Assembly (NCBI GenBank): GCA_021810175.1
Contig: JAJZJJ010000026.1
Coordinates: forward strand, 1 to 13,466
DNA: 13,466 nucleotides
Source of the DNA: Acidobacteriota bacterium
Lineage (GTDB): Bacteria > Acidobacteriota > Terriglobia > Terriglobales > Acidobacteriaceae
Direction: 5' to 3'
Shown here one piece after another: positions 8,298 to 13,466 of this stretch. Within the stretch, counting starts at the first letter, position 1, and each line of letters begins with the position of its first letter. The position numbers and the translations under genes are program-made. Below the pieces are notes generated by a model. The model was not told where the DNA came from. It did not search any database and worked only from the letters and a program-made list of their open reading frames with translations.

Positions 8298-8923
8298 GAT
8301 CCGGAACCAGAATTGCGGCTCTGTCGGTGTTTGCCGCATTTCTCATCACAGGGTGCCGTCACCGGCAGCCAAAGGTCGTCGTGCCTCCGCAGGCCGCCGC
8401 CCCTTCGCTTCCGCCGTCGGAGATGGCGCGTCTGATTCCTCCCCTGCCGCCCATCGCGCCGCCGAGTGGGTCGCGCCCCGTCATGCTGGATACCTCGCCC
8501 CCCCCGCGAACGTACCGGGAGCTGCACCCGCGGCCGATTCGCCGCTATGACCGGTACCGCCGCAAAACCGCCCAGGAGCTCGCCGCGGAAAAGGCCGCGA
8601 AAGCCGCCCAGCAAACCGCGCAGCTCGATCAGGAGATGGCCAGTGCCCCGCCGACCGGCGCATCGCCCATCGGCCAGCTCTCCACGGCCGGCGGAGATGC
8701 GAATGCGGCCGATCGCGGTGCGATCGCGGATCAGATCAATGCCACCGAGAATGCACTGAATTCGCTTCATCGACGGCTTTCGCCGAAAGAAGAGAAGACG
8801 GTGGCGCAAATCCGAAGCTTTATTACCCGGGCTCGCGACGCGCTCAAAACCAACGATCTGGATGGCGCGCGGACACTCTCAACCAAAGCGCATCTGCTCC
8901 TGCAGGAACTTCTGCGGCAGTGA
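8294..8923 (+). CDS. Small lipoprotein, translationally coupled to histidine kinase
   Basis: This 209-residue protein has a type II signal peptide: basic start, hydrophobic run, then the lipobox LITGC with Cys21 as the lipid-bearing residue. Residues 30-90 are Pro-rich and basic (PPLPPIAPPSGS, RPIRRYDRYRR). Residues 90-110 are Ala/Lys/Gln helical. The C-terminal 65 residues (from about 144) look like a compact helical bundle resembling a TPR-like hairpin (QIRSFITRARDALKTNDLDGARTLSTKAHLLL). The ATG overlaps the kinase stop as ATGA, and AAGG lies eight bases upstream inside the kinase gene. This implies co-translation and a shared role in the envelope, for example signal presentation to the kinase. 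That role is inference; I do not recognise a named family. Confidence 0.85.
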   Translation: MRSGTRIAALSVFAAFLITGCRHRQPKVVVPPQAAAPSLPPSEMARLIPPLPPIAPPSGSRPVMLDTSPPPRTYRELHPRPIRRYDRYRRKTAQELAAEKAAKAAQQTAQLDQEMASAPPTGASPIGQLSTAGGDANAADRGAIADQINATENALNSLHRRLSPKEEKTVAQIRSFITRARDALKTNDLDGARTLSTKAHLLLQELLRQ

Positions 8924-8938
8924 TCCTCCGGCTGGCCC

Positions 8939-9796
8939 CTAGCGCTCGCCCCACTTGAGCTTCGAGCGCAGCACATCGAAAAACCCATTCGGCGAGGTCC
9001 GGATCAGGTTGACGGAGTACTCCGAGCCGCGGCAGCGCAGCTTGTCTCCCACCTTCATCTGAATGGCCTCCTGCCCATCGACGGTCAGGAATATCTGCTC
9101 GGGGACCCCCTCGATGCACACTTCGATGCAGGCGCGGCTGGGCACCACCAGGGGGCGCAGCGTGAGCTGATGCGGACAAATCGGGGTAACCACCAGCACC
9201 TGCATTCCCGGAATCAGCACCGGGCCGCCTGCCGCCAGCGAATAAGCTGTCGAGCCGGTCGGCGTGGCCACGATCACACCGTCCGCGCGAAAGGAAGCGG
9301 CCAGCTGCTCGTCGATCTCGACGCTGAAATTCCCCATCCTCGCGATGGCGCCCTTGGCGACGACCACATCGTTCAGCGCATGGTGCTCGCGCAGAACCTT
9401 TCCATCGCGCCACAACTCGCTGTGCAGCATCGCCCGCGACTCGATGGAGCAGCACTTCGCGTCCCATGCTTCCAGCTGACGGTAAAGGTCCGACAGCGGG
9501 ATCTCCGTGAGAAACCCCAGCGCCCCAAGGTTCACACTGAGAATGGGCACTCCGGTATGCGCAAACACGCGCGCCGCGGCCAGTAAAGTACCGTCGCCTC
9601 CGAGGACGATGACCAGGTCCGGCTGCAGGCTGGCCATGTCCGGACGGGCGCAGACGGGTTCGTCCTGCACGTAGGTGGCGCTCACCGGGTCCAGCATTGG
9701 CTCATAACCGCGCGCCTTGAGCCAGAGCACCAACTCCGGCATCAGTTCCTGCAGTTCCTGCTTCTGAGGCTTGGAAATAATTGCGACCCGCGGCAT
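8939..9796 (-). CDS. nadK: NAD kinase
   Basis: This cytoplasmic enzyme phosphorylates NAD to NADP with ATP or polyphosphate and is the sole route to NADP in most bacteria. It has 285 residues, the family norm. The diagnostic GGDGT motif lies at 66-70 with catalytic Asp68. NLGALGFLTE follows near 89-98, the NDVVV site starts at Asn142, and the glycine-rich block DGVIVATPTGSTAYSLAAGG starts at Asp172. The open frame extends upstream to 9907 across the terminator hairpin, so ATG at 9796 is preferred; its translation MPRVAIISKP is the typical NAD kinase start. AGG lies four bases upstream, a weak SD. TACACT at 9811-9806 could be a -10, which would give a very short leader. It is convergent with the lipoprotein gene with 15 bases between their ends. 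Confidence 0.95.
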   Translation of the reverse strand: MPRVAIISKPQKQELQELMPELVLWLKARGYEPMLDPVSATYVQDEPVCARPDMASLQPDLVIVLGGDGTLLAAARVFAHTGVPILSVNLGALGFLTEIPLSDLYRQLEAWDAKCCSIESRAMLHSELWRDGKVLREHHALNDVVVAKGAIARMGNFSVEIDEQLAASFRADGVIVATPTGSTAYSLAAGGPVLIPGMQVLVVTPICPHQLTLRPLVVPSRACIEVCIEGVPEQIFLTVDGQEAIQMKVGDKLRCRGSEYSVNLIRTSPNGFFDVLRSKLKWGER

Positions 9797-9872
9797 GAAA
9801 CCTAGTGTACCGCCCGGCGATGAATCTGCCGTAGCCAGGTCCGGCCCGGCGCTCGCGGCCCCGCGGGCAAAG

Positions 9873-9902
9873 AAAAACGGCCGGCTGCTGCCGGCCGTTT
9901 TT
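9873..9902. terminator. Bidirectional Rho-independent terminator
   Basis: AAAAACGGCCGGC (9873-9885), loop TGCT, then GCCGGCCGTTTTT (9890-9902) form a perfect eight-base-pair GC stem flanked by A5 and T5, so it works on both strands. It lies 18 bases beyond the stop of the 818-residue lipoprotein gene and ends its minus-strand transcript before nadK, giving nadK its own promoter. Confidence 0.92.
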
Positions 9903-9920
9903 CCCACAAATCGCTGAAGT

Positions 9921-12377
9921 TTAGGTGGTCGGGCGGCTCTTGATTGCGATGAACTGCGCCGGCACTGGAGCCCCGTTGATGGTCAGCAGCTTCGGGTTGA
10001 TCGTGCTCGTATCCTTCAGGCTGGAGGTGCTCACCAGATGAACCAGATTGTCTCCGCTGGTGCTGACAAAGAACAGCGCGCCGTCCGGTGAGAACGCGCC
10101 GGCAATCGGGGCCTGCGCTCCCGCCGACAGCTGTACCTGACCCAGCGTCCCGAAATTACCGGTGGTGGCAGAGGGCTGGTAATACGGCAGGATACCCGTG
10201 CCCGCGGTCGCGTTGTAGGTGATGAACGCCAGGCTCGAATCCGGGGATGCGACCACCTGGTCGATCTCCGTCGGCGATACCGGGAGCGTTCCGCTATTGG
10301 AGGAAGTGGTCAGCGTCAGTGGCGTTCCGGGCGTCTGGTTCGGCGGCGTCCCGGTTGCGTAGGCCGGGCAGGCGCCCACCGGAACCCCCGGCGACGTCTT
10401 ATTCGAGTCCTGGTAGAGCCAGATATCCGAGAAATTCGATCCGTCCGCACCCAGGATGTGGTTGCCATCCGGCGTTGCCGTCAGCTGTTTGGTGGCGACG
10501 TTTACACTTCCCGCGCCCGGAAAGTAAGGAGGATTTGCGCTGGCGCTGGGGCAGTAGCTGTGAGCCGCCGTGGTGTTGCCGCTCAGGAAAGTGGCCACGC
10601 CCGGAACCGTCAGCGCGAGCGCGGGTCCGCAGAAGGGATCCCAGTTGGGGTTGTACGCGGGAACGGCTGCCGAGCCGGTGGCCTCCAGCGGACAGCTGTA
10701 AGTGGGCTCGTTGTTCAGCGGGTATTTGGACCAGCCCGTTCCGTCGCCGTAGATGAAGAGCGTGTTGTCGCCCGTTGTCGGATCGAAACCGGCGATATAG
10801 ACCGTCGTTCCATCCTCCGAATACTGCGCCCGATAGGCGACCCCGGCAATGCTCGATATGATGCCGGCTTTCGGCGAATACAGATAGATCACCTGGCGGA
10901 GCTGATCGTTGATAACAGCCTGCGAGCCGTCGGGACTCGCCGCCAGAACCACGCCTGGAACGGTCGTGTCTTCCTTGACCAGCTGATTCCCATGCGTGGT
11001 GTAAATCATCAGCTCGTGGTAACTGCCAAAATACAGGGTGTTGCCCCCCTGATCCATCACCATCGAATTCGGCGTATAGGGCATGCGCACGGGAGAGGCC
11101 GCTCCCCCGGTTGTGAGATCGACCTCAGAGAAATAAGGCGACTGCGAGGACGCCATCCAGATTTGGTTGCTGACCCGGCCCGGAGAACTGACCGAAACCC
11201 GATTCCCGGCAACCGGCATACCGTTGCCGAGTACGCCGATCAGGTTCGAAGGCGCCGGATTGCAAGCCGGCGGCCGGCACACGGCTGTCACGGTGGCGTG
11301 GCTCGGGAATACCGCCGTCACCAGTCCGCTCGTGTTGATCGTCAGGTTCTGCGGCTCGGTCGAGGAATAGCTGAGATTCAGACCGGTGATCCCGTTCCCG
11401 TTCGTGTCTGTTACCTTCGCCACCACCGTCTGCGTCGAGCTTGCTGTCACCGTCGCCGATGGCGAACCGTTGATCGACAGGGCGATCTTCTGCGGTGGGC
11501 AGGTGGAAAAATAGCCTGCCGCCGAAGTCACATCTGATGTGGTGGCGTTGATGATCGTCGATCCCGGAAGATTCGCTGTCGCAATTCCATTCGGGTTTCC
11601 AGTGCTTCCCCCGGTATTGCCCGTCACCGGATTGGTCGCCGTCGGATTCGTCGTGTTGTTGATATTGACGACGGTATTGGCCACGGCTGTGTACTGAATC
11701 GTTCCGATGTCGGCAGCCGGACTGGTGCAGGCGACCGTGCTGGGACTGCACAGCGTCACCCCTCCCGGCCCTGTCACCGTAGTTTCCGCCAATAACGATA
11801 AGGGTTGGCCCTTATTGTCCGTCAGCGTGTCTCCCTGCGAGACGCACGCCGCCTGACTGGGAATTGTCATCGATGTGATGGGAGGGTGTACGTAGACGTT
11901 CACCGGGTTGGTGGTCACGCCTCCGCCGGTCGCCGTGAGCTGCACCGTTCCGCAGCTTGTCCCCGTGCAGCCCTTGAACTCCGACAACGTCGATCCCGAT
12001 GGCGGTGTGCAGATCGTGAAGTTCGGAACTCCGCCGGGGCTGTTGCGATTCCAGGTCCCCGCGCAGACCAGCCCCGACGGGGAAATATCGGCCAGCAGCA
12101 GGTTCGAACTGGCATAGTGCCAGGCGCTGATCTCCGCATTCGACCCGAGGCAGGTGAAAGCCTGGGGCTCCGAGACATTCGCTGTCTGCCCCCATGCCAG
12201 AGAAAGGCCCGTCGTCTCCGGCTGCATGGTGGCATATACGGCCTGTGACGTCTTCACGCCATAAGCATGGCCATTCTTCACGCAGTAGTTGCTGGGATTA
12301 TGTCCGCAGCCCACAAGGGAAAGACCGACTGGAAACGAAAACGCAAACACGACCACAAAAGCAAGAAACCGCCGCAT
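9921..12377 (-). CDS. Large surface lipoprotein with Ig-like and beta-propeller repeats
   Basis: This 818-residue exported protein has a signal peptide and lipobox LVGC, with lipidated Cys24. Residues about 45-165 and 165-235 look like bacterial Ig-like (Big2-type) beta domains with several Cys. Residues 236-265 are an Asn/Thr/Gly-rich linker. Residues about 297-368 form another clear Ig-like unit (SATVTASSTQTVVAKVTDTNG to ATVTAVC). From about 400 to the end, at least six propeller-like blades recur, each with a SPDG-type turn: DQGGNTLYFGS, ASPDGSQAVIND, SEDGTTVYIAG, TPDGNHILGADG, SPDSSLAFITY and SPDGALFFVS. There are no catalytic motifs, so a binding or adhesion role is likely but unproven. 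ATG at 12377 has GGGGAGG four bases upstream. A strong terminator follows. I know no named family for the full architecture. Confidence 0.85.
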   Translation of the reverse strand: MRRFLAFVVVFAFSFPVGLSLVGCGHNPSNYCVKNGHAYGVKTSQAVYATMQPETTGLSLAWGQTANVSEPQAFTCLGSNAEISAWHYASSNLLLADISPSGLVCAGTWNRNSPGGVPNFTICTPPSGSTLSEFKGCTGTSCGTVQLTATGGGVTTNPVNVYVHPPITSMTIPSQAACVSQGDTLTDNKGQPLSLLAETTVTGPGGVTLCSPSTVACTSPAADIGTIQYTAVANTVVNINNTTNPTATNPVTGNTGGSTGNPNGIATANLPGSTIINATTSDVTSAAGYFSTCPPQKIALSINGSPSATVTASSTQTVVAKVTDTNGNGITGLNLSYSSTEPQNLTINTSGLVTAVFPSHATVTAVCRPPACNPAPSNLIGVLGNGMPVAGNRVSVSSPGRVSNQIWMASSQSPYFSEVDLTTGGAASPVRMPYTPNSMVMDQGGNTLYFGSYHELMIYTTHGNQLVKEDTTVPGVVLAASPDGSQAVINDQLRQVIYLYSPKAGIISSIAGVAYRAQYSEDGTTVYIAGFDPTTGDNTLFIYGDGTGWSKYPLNNEPTYSCPLEATGSAAVPAYNPNWDPFCGPALALTVPGVATFLSGNTTAAHSYCPSASANPPYFPGAGSVNVATKQLTATPDGNHILGADGSNFSDIWLYQDSNKTSPGVPVGACPAYATGTPPNQTPGTPLTLTTSSNSGTLPVSPTEIDQVVASPDSSLAFITYNATAGTGILPYYQPSATTGNFGTLGQVQLSAGAQAPIAGAFSPDGALFFVSTSGDNLVHLVSTSSLKDTSTINPKLLTINGAPVPAQFIAIKSRPTT

Positions 12378-12386
12378 GAAACCTCC

Positions 12387-12415
12387 CCGCCTGAGCAGTC
12401 AGGCTGCTCGGGCGG
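12387..12415 (-). promoter_or_regulatory. Leader hairpin abutting the Shine-Dalgarno
   Basis: CCGCC-T-GAGCAG (12387-12398) pairs with CTGCTC-G-GGCGG (12404-12415) around a five-base loop: eleven Watson-Crick pairs plus one T-G. In the minus-strand mRNA the downstream arm ends in the first two G of the GGGGAGG SD (12388-12382) of the 818-residue lipoprotein gene, so folding could limit ribosome access. Confidence 0.5.
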
Positions 12416-12616
12416 TCGAAACGCCACAGCGAATCGCATCTGCTCCCGGAAACCACACCGGCTGCGGGACGGCTCCGCCACGCGGCGGCCTCGCCCTCCT
12501 CCCGATGCGCACAGATGCCATCCGCTGCTGAAAATACCGGGTGATTCAGGATAACAAACGAAAGGGGACGAAGCACAAGGCGCAGCCAGCAGCGAAATCA
12601 GCCCTTCAAACGAATT

Positions 12617-12631
12617 CCGGCGTCCTGCCGG
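12617..12631 (-). terminator. Weak hairpin downstream of S9 peptidase gene
   Basis: CCGGC (12617-12621) and GCCGG (12627-12631) form a five-base-pair stem with loop GTCCT, about 70 bases beyond the peptidase stop on the minus strand. Only AATTCGTTTG follows it, so termination strength is doubtful. Confidence 0.25.
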
Positions 12632-12699
12632 CTTCCCAGATTCCGTCCTTTCCGGCGGCGTTCTCGCCCCTCCCCCAAAGCACTCGTGCCCTCCGCTGT

Positions 12700-13466
12700 T
12701 TACTGCGCCGCGGGCATGTACTCATTGAACCAGCCAATCGCGCGCTCCAGCACATTGATCCGGTCCTTCGGCTTCTCAAACCCATGCCCTTCATTGGGAT
12801 AGACCACCAGTTCGGTCGTCACCCCGAGGTCGTGCAGCGCGTGCCAGAACTCAAACGACTGCGGCGCCGGGCATTCCCCATCCCGGTCGCCCACCACCAT
12901 CAGCGTCGGCGTCTTCACATTCCGGACAAAGTTGATCGGCGAGCTTTTCGCGTAAACAGCCGGATCGTCGTAAACCGACGCCCCGAAAAACGGAATCATC
13001 CACTGGTCGATGGAGTTTTCCCCGTAATAGCTCAACCAGTCCGAGAGCCCCGCCCCCGAAACCGCCGCCCGGAAGCGGTGCGTCTGCGTGATGGCGAACA
13101 TCGTCATATATCCGCCATAGCTCCAGCCGGTGATGCCGACGCGATTGTCGTCCACCGGATACTGCTTCTCCACGGCGGTGATTCCCGCCAGAATGTCGCG
13201 CAGATCGCCGTGCCCAAAATCCTTACGGTTGGCCTCGGCGAACTTCTCTCCCTGCCCAAAGCTGCCCCGGGGATTGGGCATCAGCACAAAGTAATTCATC
13301 GCCGAGAATGGCGCTGGCCCGTATCCCGCCCACGGCCACCGTGACATATTCGCCGCCGATGGCCCTCCGTGAATGTAGACCACCATCGGATACCTCTTCG
13401 CCGGGTTGTAGTCCGCCGGCAGCAGCAGCCATCCCTGCACGTTGATCAACGTGCAGGGATGGCTGC
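12700..13466 (-). CDS. S9 family (prolyl oligopeptidase-like) serine peptidase, C-terminal catalytic domain, partial
   Basis: About 250 C-terminal residues of an S9 peptidase (DPP4/acylaminoacyl-peptidase type) lie in the window; the N-terminal beta-propeller would lie past the right edge. Counting from the codon at 13449, the domain shows the oxyanion motif HGGP (27-30), nucleophile Ser110 in GWSYGGYM, catalytic Asp190 in GDRDGECP and His222 in NEGHGFEKP, a complete triad. Such enzymes cut short peptides and in this group are often exported or periplasmic; the signal peptide, if any, is out of view. An in-frame TTG at 13449 is not a credible start, because the frame stays open to the edge and the domain normally follows a propeller. 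The last 21 bases are the exact reverse complement of the preceding 21, so codons beyond about 13445 should not be trusted. Confidence 0.9.
   Translation of the reverse strand, partial: SHPCTLINVQGWLLLPADYNPAKRYPMVVYIHGGPSAANMSRWPWAGYGPAPFSAMNYFVLMPNPRGSFGQGEKFAEANRKDFGHGDLRDILAGITAVEKQYPVDDNRVGITGWSYGGYMTMFAITQTHRFRAAVSGAGLSDWLSYYGENSIDQWMIPFFGASVYDDPAVYAKSSPINFVRNVKTPTLMVVGDRDGECPAPQSFEFWHALHDLGVTTELVVYPNEGHGFEKPKDRINVLERAIGWFNEYMPAAQ
13425..13466. repeat. 42-base perfect inverted repeat at window edge
   Basis: Bases 13425-13445 and 13446-13466 are exact reverse complements with no spacer, centred on TGATCA. The arms may continue past the edge. The left arm encodes conserved S9 peptidase sequence (VQGWLL), so the right arm is probably a fold-back copy made during amplification or assembly, not genome. 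Confidence 0.85.

Larger units (their letters stand above)
12378..12699. other. 322-base intergenic region
   Basis: This gap between two minus-strand genes holds the promoter and 5' leader of the 818-residue lipoprotein gene. The clear element is the hairpin at 12387-12415. A weak promoter-like pair on the minus strand (TTTGTT, then TATTTT about 16 bases on, near 12560-12530) is not convincing. No gene or known RNA is seen. Long open frames here are low-complexity Arg/Pro-rich shadows. Confidence 0.4.

Noticed and set aside
10458..11537. A 359-codon plus-strand frame within the large lipoprotein gene
   Set aside because: It is Arg-rich and unrecognisable, antisense to a protein with signal peptide, lipobox and repeating blades.

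Overview
The window looks like chromosomal sequence from a GC-rich, Gram-negative, non-enteric bacterium. The long TonB-family protein with a Pro-rich then Gly/Phe-rich linker, two lipoproteins, a big Ig-like/beta-propeller surface lipoprotein and the overall gene style all fit Acidobacteriota (Terriglobia-like). That assignment is inference from style, not from a marker gene. I see no tRNA, rRNA, CRISPR array, transposase or phage gene.

Layout. (1) 1-1227, minus strand: a TonB-family protein followed by the first 19 codons of an exported protein that runs off the left edge. (2) 1228-1727: a 500-base divergent intergenic region rich in inverted repeats. It includes mutually exclusive short hairpins and a terminator-like hairpin plus T-run on the + strand. 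(3) 1728-2693, plus: galE with a TTG start behind a perfect Shine-Dalgarno (SD). (4) 2725-4528, minus: an M20 dipeptidase, then a DUF427 protein, converging on galE. (5) 4776-8923, plus: a probable operon of an NtrC-type sigma-54 response regulator, an NtrB-like membrane histidine kinase and a small lipoprotein. The lipoprotein start overlaps the kinase stop (ATGA). (6) 8939-9796, minus: NAD kinase, convergent with the lipoprotein. (7) 9873-9902: a textbook bidirectional terminator. (8) 9921-12377, minus: an 818-residue lipoprotein with Ig-like and beta-propeller repeats. (9) 12700-13466, minus: the catalytic end of an S9 prolyl-oligopeptidase-family peptidase, cut by the right edge. The last 42 bases of the window form a perfect inverted repeat that looks like a fold-back assembly artefact.

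How the genes work together. The clearest functional unit is the two-component operon: a periplasmic or membrane signal sensed by the kinase would activate sigma-54 promoters through the regulator, with a co-translated lipoprotein as a candidate envelope partner. The other genes are housekeeping (galE, nadK) or peptide/envelope functions (M20 dipeptidase, S9 peptidase, TonB) with no obvious shared pathway. No strongly novel multi-gene system is evident. The best leads are the kinase-lipoprotein coupling, the structured leader near galE and the uncharacterised 818-residue lipoprotein.
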